Assembly (NCBI GenBank): GCA_963706755.1
Contig: CAVPNH010000008.1
Location: 310,001-374,000, forward strand
Length of the DNA: 64,000 nucleotides
DNA from: RPQJ01 sp963706755
GTDB lineage: Bacteria > Pseudomonadota > Gammaproteobacteria > Steroidobacterales > Steroidobacteraceae
Reading direction: 5' to 3'
The position numbers were made by a program, and so were the translations under genes. The notes under the pieces are model-generated. The model worked only from the letters and a program-made list of their open reading frames with translations. It did no database searches and was not told the origin of the DNA. Below are positions 28,916 through 37,454 of this stretch, piece after piece. Within the stretch, counting starts at the first letter, position 1. The number at the start of each line of letters is the position of its first letter.

Positions 28916-29890
28916 TCAGTAGACGTGGACCGCGACGACGTGCACCACGCCCGCAATCAGCAGCATCACGAAGAGGGGCAGGTGCAGCGCATGCCACAGC
29001 GAGAAGAGTCTCTCGAACGACGCGAACTCGACGACGCGGCGCGTTGCCGAGAGGCGGTCGTCGATGTAGCCGTTCGCCGTCTCGAGCAGGCCCTGCCTGC
29101 GGGCCTGGGCTGCGCTGGTCGCACTTGAGGCCTGCAGCGAGCCGCGCACGTGGCGCCGCAGGCGCCGCCGTGCAAGCGCGACGCCGGCTACGCATGCCGG
29201 CGGCCGCACGAGCAGCGGCAGCTTCTCGCAGCGCTGGACGATCGCGAGTTCCTCTGCCTCGATGCGGGCCACGAGGTCCGGGAGGAACTCGACGTTGGTG
29301 GTGACCCAGCGCAGTTTCTCCGCATACTCCTTGAGTTCGGCGAGGTTTGCGCGCCGGCCGTGCAGGCCGTGGTGGATGCGCGTGTAGAAGTACCGGCCGA
29401 AGAGTCCGCTTCCGGAAACGACCAGCATGCAGGCCAGTGCCACGTTGCTGTTGGTGGCGCCGAGGCTGAAGTTCGAGTGGAACAGCACCAGGACCGGGCC
29501 CACGACGCCGAGCACCATGTGCGCCTGGAACCAGCGCTTGGTCGTGCCCATGAAACGGAGCACCCGAACGCGCTTGCGCGCCGGGTAGATGAGCAGCAGC
29601 AGCATGGCCGAGCCGCCGATGATGCCGAGGGCGTAACCGACGCCGGTCTGCGGCGTGAGGTACTGTTCCGTCGGGAATCGGTAGCCCCAGGCGAGCAGCG
29701 CGGCCGTCGCGAGCAGCGCCAGCCACGCAGGGTCCAGCCACCGCCGGCGGGACCTTGCTGCGTCCTTCCGCGTCGCCCTGGTCGTGGCCGGGCGGGCGAC
29801 CTCGAGGCGCGGCCGTGGGACCGCCGGCGCCGCGAGTTCTTCCGCTGCTTCCGCGGCGGTGACGACCGCCTGCTGCACTCGTGCGCTCAT
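28916..29890 (-). CDS. b-type cytochrome-like integral membrane protein
   Basis: A 324-residue protein with about five membrane helices: ~52-72, ~85-108, ~118-142, ~148-168 and a final one at ~300-324. His residues are paired at the right depth for heme b: QAHMVLGVV and LFHSNF in helix 3, WHALHLP and GVVHVVAVH in the last helix. A ~120-residue soluble loop separates helices 4 and 5. The pattern resembles cytochrome b561/ferric-reductase transmembrane proteins, though I cannot name a family. It could be the quinol-linked inner-membrane entry point for the 21-heme cytochrome, which follows after 12 bases. ATG 29890 is favoured by spacing from the upstream TPR gene. Confidence 0.6.
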   Translation of the reverse strand: MSARVQQAVVTAAEAAEELAAPAVPRPRLEVARPATTRATRKDAARSRRRWLDPAWLALLATAALLAWGYRFPTEQYLTPQTGVGYALGIIGGSAMLLLLIYPARKRVRVLRFMGTTKRWFQAHMVLGVVGPVLVLFHSNFSLGATNSNVALACMLVVSGSGLFGRYFYTRIHHGLHGRRANLAELKEYAEKLRWVTTNVEFLPDLVARIEAEELAIVQRCEKLPLLVRPPACVAGVALARRRLRRHVRGSLQASSATSAAQARRQGLLETANGYIDDRLSATRRVVEFASFERLFSLWHALHLPLFVMLLIAGVVHVVAVHVY

Positions 29891-29898
29891 CGGACGCC

Positions 29899-30717
29899 TC
29901 AACCGGTCGCGAGGCGCGCGGCCTCGGCGATGTTGGCTTCCACGATGCGCGCATCGGAGGAGCCGGGCGGTATGACGGCCAGCAACTGCCGCCACGTCGC
30001 GAGCGCCACCTTGTACTGATGCTGCTCGTGGGCCAGGCTCGCCTTCAGCCACAGTGCCTTGGCGTGTCGCGGGTCGAGTGCGAGCGCGCGGGTGATGGCC
30101 TGCTCCGGTTGGCCGGCCAGCCGCCCCGTCAGCGAGGCCTGGGCATCCGCGTAATCGGCCCAGTTGTCGGCCGTCATGGCGCCGAGCGCGGCGGCGCTGG
30201 CGTAGTCCGCGCACGCCTCCTTGAATTCGCGTTTGCGGCGGTGCTCCTCTGCGCTGGCGATCAGCGTCGCAGCCTTGTCAGGGACCGCCTGCGATGCTGG
30301 ACCGGCACCCGCTACGGCGCGCGGAGTGTTCAGGAACATGGCGCTGGCCGCGATCGCGTCGCGCAGGTCGCCCTGCGCCGAGGTCTTGTGCTCGCGGGCG
30401 AGCCCTGCTTCTTCGCCGCGGCCGAGGAAGTCATACGACTGCGCCAGCAGTTCCCACTGGTCGTCCGGTCCACCCTGGGTCGCGAGGCGGGTCTTGAGCG
30501 CGAGGGTGGCGGCCTCCATCGATCCGGCAGCGGCGTCAGGCGCCGTCATGTGCGCAGCTGCGGGCGACGCAATCGCGGCGGGCGCGCCGGCGGTTGCCCG
30601 GGCAGACGTGGCGAGTTCGGGCCAGGTCAGGAAGCAGGCCGACGCGAGCACCAGCCCCGCGGACAGTCCGAGGGCAAATGCGCTGCGCACGCTCGGCGTT
30701 ATGACATCTGTCGACAT
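29899..30717 (-). CDS. TPR membrane-anchored protein, CcmI/NrfG-like
   Basis: A 272-residue protein with one N-terminal membrane helix (SAFALGLSAGLVLASACFL, ~11-30), an Ala/Pro-rich linker, and tetratricopeptide repeats (~70-270). Examples are DQWELLAQSYDFLGRGEEA, ADYADAQASLTGRLAGQPE and AKALWLKASLAHEQHQYKVALATW. This is the layout of the CcmI/CycH/NrfG chaperones that present apocytochromes for heme attachment. As first gene of an operon encoding more than 60 heme sites, a dedicated apocytochrome chaperone is a reasonable inference. ATG 30717 gives the cleanest anchor. Confidence 0.7.
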   Translation of the reverse strand: MSTDVITPSVRSAFALGLSAGLVLASACFLTWPELATSARATAGAPAAIASPAAAHMTAPDAAAGSMEAATLALKTRLATQGGPDDQWELLAQSYDFLGRGEEAGLAREHKTSAQGDLRDAIAASAMFLNTPRAVAGAGPASQAVPDKAATLIASAEEHRRKREFKEACADYASAAALGAMTADNWADYADAQASLTGRLAGQPEQAITRALALDPRHAKALWLKASLAHEQHQYKVALATWRQLLAVIPPGSSDARIVEANIAEAARLATG

Positions 30718-31116
30718 GATGCAATTCTCCCGATCCCCGCGTTCGTCTGGCTGCTGTGAGGCTACGTATGCAGCGGGCACGATGCACCCTGGCGTGACCG
30801 CCGACTGCCGGATGTGTGACGTTTGTCGGATTTTGCGAACTGCAGAACCCCCTGCGCTGAGTCGTTAGACGTCAGCCGGCCGAAAAATCAATCGCTGGAT
30901 TGACAGGGCCCGGGGTCGGGCTGTCCTGCCAAGGGGCGCGATGGTAGCAGACGTGGCCGCCACCGGCCCGAGCGCGAGTATCATCGGGTCGCGCTGGATC
31001 CGGTGACGGCCACCGGACCCCGGGCATCGAAGCGGCCGGAAATCCCCGGGGCGGTTCACATTTGGCAGACGTCGTCCGTGATCCGGGGAGCGCGGCTCGG
31101 ATAGAGTAATGGAGTC
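30718..31116. promoter_or_regulatory. divergent promoter region of the multiheme cluster, with a 7-bp inverted repeat
   Basis: A 399-base gap between the minus-strand cytochrome operon and the plus-strand ferredoxin/FAD oxidoreductase. TCCGGTG (30999-31005) and CACCGGA (31011-31017) form a perfect 7-bp inverted repeat with a 5-base spacer, a plausible operator. A TTGACA lies near 30899 but has no good -10 partner. No coding frame of interest is inside. Confidence 0.4.
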
Positions 31117-32424
31117 ATGAATTACGCACTGCTACTCGTGTACGGCGCGCCGCTGGCCGTGATCTGGGGCTGGTATGTCGGCCGTCGCCAGCGCGTCGAG
31201 CGCATGCACGTCGCGGTGCGCGAACAGGTGGTCGCGGCCGGGCTCGCCGAGCCGGCATCACTGCATCCGGTGATCGATCCCTTGCGGTGCATCGGTTGTG
31301 GATCGTGCATCAAGGCCTGCCCAGAGCAGCCCGAGCATCACGTCCTCGGCCTGATCGGCAACAAGGCGCAGCTGATCAGCCCGTCGGACTGCATCGGGCA
31401 TGGTGCGTGCCGCACCGCGTGCCCGGCCGACGCCATCACGCTGGTGTTCGGGTCGGCGAAGCGCGGAGTGGACATCCCGCTGCTCAGTCCGGACTTCGAG
31501 ACCTCCGTTCCCGGGATCTACATCGCCGGCGAACTCGGCGGGATGGGGCTGATCCGAAACGCGCTCTCACAGGGTCGCCAGGCGGTGGACGCCATACACC
31601 GTCGACGCCGCCGCGCCGGCGAGGGACTCGACCTCGTGATCGTCGGGGCGGGTCCGGCGGGCTTTGCCGCGTCGCTGGCGGCGATGTCCCATGGAATGAA
31701 ATTCGCCACCATCGAGCAGGAGTCGCTGGGCGGCAGCGTCTTCCAGTATCCGCGCGCCAAGCTCGTGATGACCTCTCCCGTCACGCTGCCGCTGGTCGGA
31801 AAGATGCGCTTCGGTCACACCGCCAAGGAAGCGCTACTCGATTTCTGGCGCCAGGTTGAAGAAAAGACCGGCCTGCAGGTCCGCTATCGCGAGCGCGTCG
31901 AGGCGATCGCGAAGCACGAGGCCGGCTTCGTCGTGCGGACGACGAAGAGCGAGTACCGGACGGCGAACGTGCTGCTCGCGATCGGGCGCCGCGGAACGCC
32001 CCGGAAGCTCGGTGTGCCCGGCGAGGAACTGCCGAAGGTCGTCTATTGCCTCGTCGATCCCGAGCAGTACTCGGGCCAGGACGTGCTCGTCGTCGGCGGG
32101 GGCGACAGCGCGCTCGAGGCCGCGGCGAGCGTCGCCGAAAGTGGCGGCCGGTCGGTGATCCTGTCCTATCGCGGCGATGCCTTTTCGCGTGCGAAGCCCA
32201 GGAATCGCGAGCGTGTCGCGGCCGCCGAACGGTCCGGCCGGCTGAAGGTGCTGTTGAAGTCGGAAGTACGGCGTATCGAGCCGCGTCGCGTGGTCATCGC
32301 CTGCGACGGCCGCGAGATCGACGTTGCCAACGAAGCCGTCATCGTCAGCGCGGGAGGCATCCTGCCCTCCGATTTCCTGCGCGGGATCGGAGTCGAGGTG
32401 GAGACCAAGTATGGGACTGCGTAA
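31117..32424 (+). CDS. ferredoxin / thioredoxin-reductase-like FAD oxidoreductase
   Basis: A 435-residue protein. An N-terminal membrane helix (~3-20) is followed by two [4Fe-4S] motifs. The first is complete, CIGCGSCIKACP (~58-69). In the second, CIGHGACRTACP (~92-103), His replaces the second Cys. Next is a segment like the NAD-domain tail (VPGIYIAGELGGMGLIRNA). Then come two Rossmann domains: FAD, VIVGAGPAGFAA (~175), and NAD(P), VLVVGGGDSALEA (~326). No redox-active CXXC is present as in true thioredoxin reductase. It may pass electrons from NAD(P)H to the membrane. It is divergent from the cytochrome operon and overlaps the ankyrin gene by 14 bases. Confidence 0.8.
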   Translation: MNYALLLVYGAPLAVIWGWYVGRRQRVERMHVAVREQVVAAGLAEPASLHPVIDPLRCIGCGSCIKACPEQPEHHVLGLIGNKAQLISPSDCIGHGACRTACPADAITLVFGSAKRGVDIPLLSPDFETSVPGIYIAGELGGMGLIRNALSQGRQAVDAIHRRRRRAGEGLDLVIVGAGPAGFAASLAAMSHGMKFATIEQESLGGSVFQYPRAKLVMTSPVTLPLVGKMRFGHTAKEALLDFWRQVEEKTGLQVRYRERVEAIAKHEAGFVVRTTKSEYRTANVLLAIGRRGTPRKLGVPGEELPKVVYCLVDPEQYSGQDVLVVGGGDSALEAAASVAESGGRSVILSYRGDAFSRAKPRNRERVAAAERSGRLKVLLKSEVRRIEPRRVVIACDGREIDVANEAVIVSAGGILPSDFLRGIGVEVETKYGTA

Positions 32425-34324
32425 TCGCGCGTGGGCGCTCGCGGCGGCGCCGCTTGCGATGCTCTTGGTGCTGTGTGCTTTGCCCGCGATCGCGGCCCAG
32501 GCGCCGGCGGCCGCGCCGATTGCCTCTGCACCCGATGCACTCGAGCCCGCCAAGGCGGCGATTCGCATCAAGGATTACGGTTCGGCTGCGCGCCTGCTGA
32601 CGGAGCAGGCGGCCCGCGGCAATGCCGACGCGCAGTACCTGCTCGGCACGATGGTGCTCGCGGACCTCGTGCCGCAGTCCAGCCGGGCACAGGCGCAGCA
32701 ATTGTTCGAGTCCGCGGCCGGCAAGGGCAATGCGCGCGCCGCCTATGCGCTTGCGGCGATGCATGCGACCGGCGAGCCGCGCGACCCGGCGGGCGCAAAG
32801 GCCTGGCTCGAGCGGGCCGCGAAACTGGGTGACCCGGTCGCGCGCGACATGCTTCAGCGTGGCGTGCTTCCGCTCGAGGTCCGCCCGCAGGACTCGCTGC
32901 TGGACGAGGCCTCGCGGCGGGTCGAACTGTGGCGGGCCGCCAGGCGTGGCGACCTCGTGACACTGGAAGTCCTCGCCACGCCGGAGCGTGTGAACGCGGG
33001 CGACGATTTCGGTCGCACGGCATTGCACTATGCGGCGGAGGCCGGCTCGACGGAGGCGATCTCGCTCCTGATCAGTCGCGGGGCGAAGATCGACGCCACG
33101 GACCAGTACGGGGTCACGCCCCTGATGCTGGCTTGCGCCGTGGATCCGCCGGACGCGTGCGCGCGCCTGCTGCAGGCCAGGGCCAGCGTCGCTGCGGCAG
33201 ATCGTGGCGGAAACACGGCGCTCGCATATGCCCTGCGTCACGGTCGGTCGCAACAGGCGAAGGACCTCCGGGGCGCGGGCTCGGCTCCGGTCGCCGCGTC
33301 CGTGGTGACGAGCGCCGCGGGGCCGATGGATCATCTGCCGCGTGCGGTCTCGGATACCTACGCGGGCTGGCCCGATGTCGTCGTGGCCGCGAGCCGCAAG
33401 GATCCGGCCAAGCTGCGCGGGCTGCTCGGTCGCGGCGGGGACCCCAATGCCACGGCTCCGGGCGGTGCGAGCGCGCTTGCCGTCGCGGTCGCTTCGGATT
33501 CGCCAGCGGCCGCATCCGTGTTGCTTGCGGCAGGGGCGGACGTATCGCGACCGGATGGTCGGGGCCTGACGCCGCTGGAACTCGCCGTGCGGCTCGGCCA
33601 CGATGCAGTCGTCGAGGCACTGCTGCAGCACGGAGCCAATCCGAATGCGCACGCAGCGCGGGAAGAGCCCCTGATCGTCGACGCGGTCGAGAGCGGCGAC
33701 GCGCGCATGGTCCGCGACCTCCTGGCCGCCGGCGCCGATTCCGGGGCCAGGGGGGGGCAGGGCGCGACACCGCTGATGATTTCCGCGGCACGCGACCGGG
33801 CCGACATCGTCGGCCTGCTCCTCGACGCAAAGGCGGCGCCGTCGGTCGTGGATTCCTCCGGGCGGAGCGCGCTGTGGTTCGCGGCCTGTGCCGATGCCGC
33901 GGCAGCGGCGCCATACTGATCAAGGCCGGCGCAAGCGTGGATGCCGCGGACGAGGACGGAGTCACGCCGTTGTCCTGTGCGTCTGCCCGAGGGCATACGA
34001 CCATGGCGGATCTGTTGATACGAGGCGGCGCGAGCGTGTCGGCCCGGACGCGCAAGGGTGACACTCCGCTCATGCTTGCTGCGTCGGGTGGCCACGCGGG
34101 CACTATGCGTCGGTTGCTCACCGCGGGCGCCGACGTCAACGCCCAGAATCAGCCTCGGCGACACTGCGCTGATCCTCGCCAGCCTGTCAGGCAACGTCGA
34201 GACGGTCCAGGCGTTGCTCGACGGCGGGGCGAGCCGCAAGCTCCGTAACCGCGACGGCGTCGCTGCAAGCGACGCGGCCAAGGCGCGCAGCTTCGACCGC
34301 GTCGTCGCCCTGCTCGACCGCTGA
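32411..34324 (+). CDS. exported Sel1-like plus ankyrin-repeat protein, two frame breaks
   Basis: A ~637-residue protein once two breaks are repaired (~33915 and ~34158; the second is one extra C). A signal peptide (APLAMLLVLCALPAIAAQ) is followed by two or three Sel1-like repeats (~50-140, such as ADAQYLLGTMVLADL). Then come about eleven ankyrin repeats, for example FGRTALHYAAEAGSTEAISLL and KGDTPLMLAASGGHAGTMRRLL. These are protein-interaction scaffolds, here probably periplasmic. It is translationally coupled to the ferredoxin/FAD gene, so it may belong to the electron-transfer cluster as an assembly partner, but that is only positional. Confidence 0.75.
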
Positions 34325-34325
34325 C

Positions 34326-34392
34326 CGGAAAAAAATAGGGGACATTCCCCTTTTTGAGACCGCGGAAGATGGGGAATGTCCCCTATTTTCCG
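34326..34392. repeat. REP-like inverted repeat, second copy of the palindrome class
   Basis: Arm 34326-34350 (CGG, seven A, then TAGGGGACATTCCCC) pairs with 34371-34392. The only mismatch is three extra A in the left arm, and the loop is 20 bases. The arm carries an inner palindromic core, GGGGA-CAT-TCCCC. The right arm supplies the TAG stop (34383-34385) of the converging LOG gene, and the ankyrin stop lies two bases before the left arm. It shares the GAAAATAGG edge and inner-core design with the 21160-21230 element. Confidence 0.8.
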
Positions 34393-35099
34393 TTACGCAC
34401 CAGGTCCACGACTTCGTCGGCCGTCTCCGCGCGGTGGATGACGTGCGTCTCTTCCTCGTTGATCGTGCCGTGCCCGACCATCGCATCACGCACGAACCGC
34501 TCGAACTCGTCCCAGAATCGGCCGCCCACGGCGATCAGCGGAAAGTGCCCCAGCTTGCCGGTCTGCATCAGCGTCGCGATCTCGAAGGTTTCGTCCAGCG
34601 TGCCGAAGCCGCCCGGCATGACGACGAACGCGCAGGAGTACTTCACCAGCATCACCTTGCGCGCGAAGAAGTGCTCGAACTGGATGAACCTGTCGAGGTA
34701 CCGGTTGGGCTGCTGCTCGCGCGGCAGGCGAATGTTGCAGCCGAGGCTCAAGCCGCCGGCTTCCTTTGCGCCGCGATTGGCCGCTTCCATGATTCCGGAT
34801 CCGCCGCCGGTCATGACGGCGTAACCCGCCTTCGCGAGCGCCGCGCCGATCTCGCGGGCGAGCTGGTAGTGCGGATGGTCCTCGCCGAATCGTGACGAGC
34901 CGAAGACGGTCACGCAGGGCTGCGTCATCTCGAAGCTCTCGAATGCCTCGAGGAACTCGAGGAAGAACCGAACTGCACTCGCGAGGTCGGCCTCGCGATG
35001 GCGGCGGCCCGAAAGGAAGAGCTTCTCGGCGCCCTCGACGCGGTCGAGGAGGGACGGCGTTTCCGGAGGCGGTGTCTTGTCGTCGGCCACGGTACTCAT
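34383..35099 (-). CDS. LOG family protein (TIGR00730 Rossmann fold)
   Basis: A 238-residue protein with the two diagnostic motifs of lysine-decarboxylase-like/LOG proteins: GGGSGIMEAANRGA (~114-127) and PGGFGTLDE (~171-179). Characterised members are cytokinin riboside 5'-monophosphate phosphoribohydrolases, or nucleotide 5'-monophosphate nucleosidases in bacteria. ATG 35099 is preferred because an upstream extension adds an unconserved tail. The stop codon lies within the REP-like repeat. It is divergent from the VOC protein. Confidence 0.85.
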   Translation of the reverse strand: MSTVADDKTPPPETPSLLDRVEGAEKLFLSGRRHREADLASAVRFFLEFLEAFESFEMTQPCVTVFGSSRFGEDHPHYQLAREIGAALAKAGYAVMTGGGSGIMEAANRGAKEAGGLSLGCNIRLPREQQPNRYLDRFIQFEHFFARKVMLVKYSCAFVVMPGGFGTLDETFEIATLMQTGKLGHFPLIAVGGRFWDEFERFVRDAMVGHGTINEEETHVIHRAETADEVVDLVRNGK

Positions 35100-35226
35100 C
35101 CTTGGTGCGCTGTGCCCATTGTCCGTCACCGCGGGCGCTTGTGGCAGTAGGTGATCGGCGTAGACTCCGCCGCTGCGACGAGTCGGCCGCTCGGCCGTGA
35201 TCAAATCACTGGCAAGGGGACATCTA

Positions 35227-35606
35227 ATGATCGGCTACGTGACTCCTCGGGACGAACGACCTTCCGCGCGCCGCGGCCTTCTACGACGCCCTGCTGGGCG
35301 AGATCGGGGCCGGACGGTTCATGGAGTCCGAGCGCTTCATCGGCTGGGCGGTCGCGCCCGACAAGCCGTCGCTGGGAGTCATCAAGCCGTTCGACGGCAA
35401 GCCGGCCACGGTGGGCAACGGCACGATGATTGCGCTGGTGCTGGACAGCAATGCGAAGGTGGACGCGCTCCACCGCAAGGCACTCTCGCTGGGCGGCGAA
35501 GGACGAGGGTGCACCGGGACCGAGAGGGATGTCGGGCTTCTACGCCGGGTATTTTCGTGACCTCGACGGCAACAAGCTGAACTGCTACTGCTGGACCCAG
35601 GGCTGA
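35227..35606 (+). CDS. VOC/glyoxalase-family protein, two frame breaks
   Basis: A small glyoxalase/bleomycin-resistance/dioxygenase fold protein of ~125 residues. After repair the N-terminus reads MIGYVTLGTNDLPRAAAFYD, and the chain continues through FIGWAVAPDKPSLGVIKPF and ends FRDLDGNKLNCYCW. An extra C at ~35243 and an extra A at ~35498 shift the frame. The middle segment (35321-35500) is open. Members bind a metal and diverse small substrates; the substrate is unknown. ATG 35227 is supported by the repaired N-terminus. Confidence 0.75.
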
Positions 35607-35632
35607 GGCGCGCGCCGGTCGCCGACCGCGGC

Positions 35633-36395
35633 TCACGCATCGACGATCACGCTGCAGCAGGTCACGGCGCCTTCGGCCTTCTCCATCTCCGACACGTCCA
35701 CGGACAGCACCCGCAGGCCCGCGGCCTCGAGCCGTTCTCGAGTGCGAGGACCGGATGCGGCGTGCACGACCGTGTCGCCGATCCGGAGCGCGTTCGCCGC
35801 GTGGGGCTCCCCGGGAGCCACTTCGACGAAGCGCATGCCGGGCCAGTTGGCGCGGTCGACCCAGTCGTCGTTGATCAGTAGGGTTTCCGGGCCGACGAGG
35901 GTGACAGCGCTCTTGAGATGCAGGCAGCCACGCACCGGCACCGGCACGACCTCGTAGCCGAATGGTGTCGACGGCCGCGGCGAGCCGACCGATGCCGTCG
36001 ACGTTCGAGCGACTGGATTGTCCGACAAAGATCCTGCGCCCGACCCGCAGTACGTCACCACCGTCCAGCGTTCCCGGCGCCTCGATCTGCAGGCACCGGC
36101 GAAGGCCTTCGAGCGCCCGCGCGACCGACGCCACCTCGGCGCGGCGCGAGGCTGCACCCGGCCGGGTCAGGACCGCGATTTCGTCCAGTACGACGACCGT
36201 GTCCTCGACGAATACCGAATCCGGCAGGTCCGGTTCTGCGGCAAGTTCGACCAGCCGGCAGCCTAGCGAGGCGAGCGCCTGCGAATAGTGGCGGTGCTGA
36301 TCCCCGGCGACCTCGACATCGATCGGCGAACGCGCGAGGTGCGTGAGTTCGCAACGCGCCAGGCCTGCGCTCACCGGGCGAATGAGGGCGTACAT
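35633..36395 (-). CDS. dimethylarginine dimethylaminohydrolase (DDAH) family, one frame break
   Basis: A ~254-residue amidinotransferase-fold protein. LPDSVFVEDTVVVLDE (~57-72) carries the conserved acidic substrate-binding residues, GTLDGGDVLRVG follows, LHLKSAVTLVG contains the catalytic His, and the C-terminal EGAVTCCSVIVDA contains the nucleophilic Cys. This set fits DDAH, which hydrolyses methylated arginines to citrulline and methylamines. One extra base near 35960, inside DTFGYEVVPV, breaks the frame. It lies near cyanophycinase and other arginine/ornithine-related genes. Confidence 0.82.
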
Positions 36396-36463
36396 GGCCG
36401 CGGATTATGCGCCGCCTGGCGTTCGCGGTTTAAGATCGTCAACCCTTCGGAGCGCACCAGACC

Positions 36464-37321
36464 TTGCACACCTCAAGCCCAGCCTTCTTTCTGCTCCTGG
36501 CCGCGCTAATCGTTTCCGGCCAGGCGACTGCAACTCCGCTCGTCGTCTACGCGGCCGGCGACGTCGCCGACTGCAGGGATGGGCCGCCCGCGGAATCCGA
36601 TGCAGCCCGCACCGCAGTACTCATTCCGCCGGGAGCGACGGTGCTGGTGCCCGGCGACACCGCGTATCCGTACGCGACGGCGGCAACGCTGCAGGCCTGC
36701 TACGAACCGACCTGGGGGTCCCATCGCGCGACGACGATCGCGGTGCCAGGCAACCATGATTACGTGGACGGCAAGAGCGACGACTTCCGCGCCTACTTCG
36801 GAATCGCCTCGCGGGAGAACTATTACACGAAGCGCCTCGGCGACTGGCTCGTCATCGGGCTCGACAGCCAGCTGGTCGGCGAGGCACTGGACCGGGAGTA
36901 CCAGTGGCTCGAAGCGACACTACGCGAGAACGGCGAGGTACGCTGTACGCTCGCGCTGTGGCACATGCCCGCGTTTTCATCGGGGCTCAGCACGGGCCGA
37001 CTCCTAAGATGCAGCGCTTCTGGGCGCTGCTCGACGAGCACCGGGCCGAGTTCGTACTGAACGGCCACGAGCACTTCTACGAGGCGTTCGATGCGCTCGA
37101 TTCGGCTGGAACACCGGCGGCCGACGGCATGCGCGAATTCGTGGTCGGCACCGGCGGCGCGACACCTGTATCCGACGTGGAATCCATTCCACCGCAGCCG
37201 CGAGCGACTTGCGAGACATGGGGTGCTGAGGCTGACCCTGGAGGACGGCACGTATTCCTGGCAGTTCATCGACACGAGCGGCCGCGTCCTGGACTCGGGC
37301 GAGGCCAGCTGCAGGCCATAG
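36464..37321 (+). CDS. exported metallophosphoesterase, two frame breaks
   Basis: A ~285-residue calcineurin-like phosphoesterase. The start is TTG 36464 with GGAG about 12 bases upstream. A signal peptide (PAFFLLLAALIVSGQATA) follows. Metal-ligand motifs are YAAGDVADC, LVPGDTAYPYA, VPGNHDYVDG and, after the first break, LNGHEHFYEAF. Breaks fall at ~37003 and ~37216. The last segment, LRLTLEDGTYSWQFIDTSG, resembles the C-terminal beta domain of acid-phosphatase-like members. The enzyme would act in the periplasm on phosphomonoesters or diesters; the substrate is unknown. Confidence 0.75.
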
Positions 37322-37454
37322 GCTGCCCGCGAGGCGGCGTCGGGCTGTACGCGCACGACCCCTTAGGTCACGAAGGTCCGGGCAGGTTGGGTTCGGGACC
37401 GATGTGGGGCATCATCACGACTCTGCATGCCCTGTGCGAGGATCCGCATACACG

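Noticed and set aside
31117..32424. Calling the FAD protein a thioredoxin reductase
   Set aside because: The redox-active CXXC pair is absent and two ferredoxin-type motifs plus a membrane helix are fused at the N-terminus.
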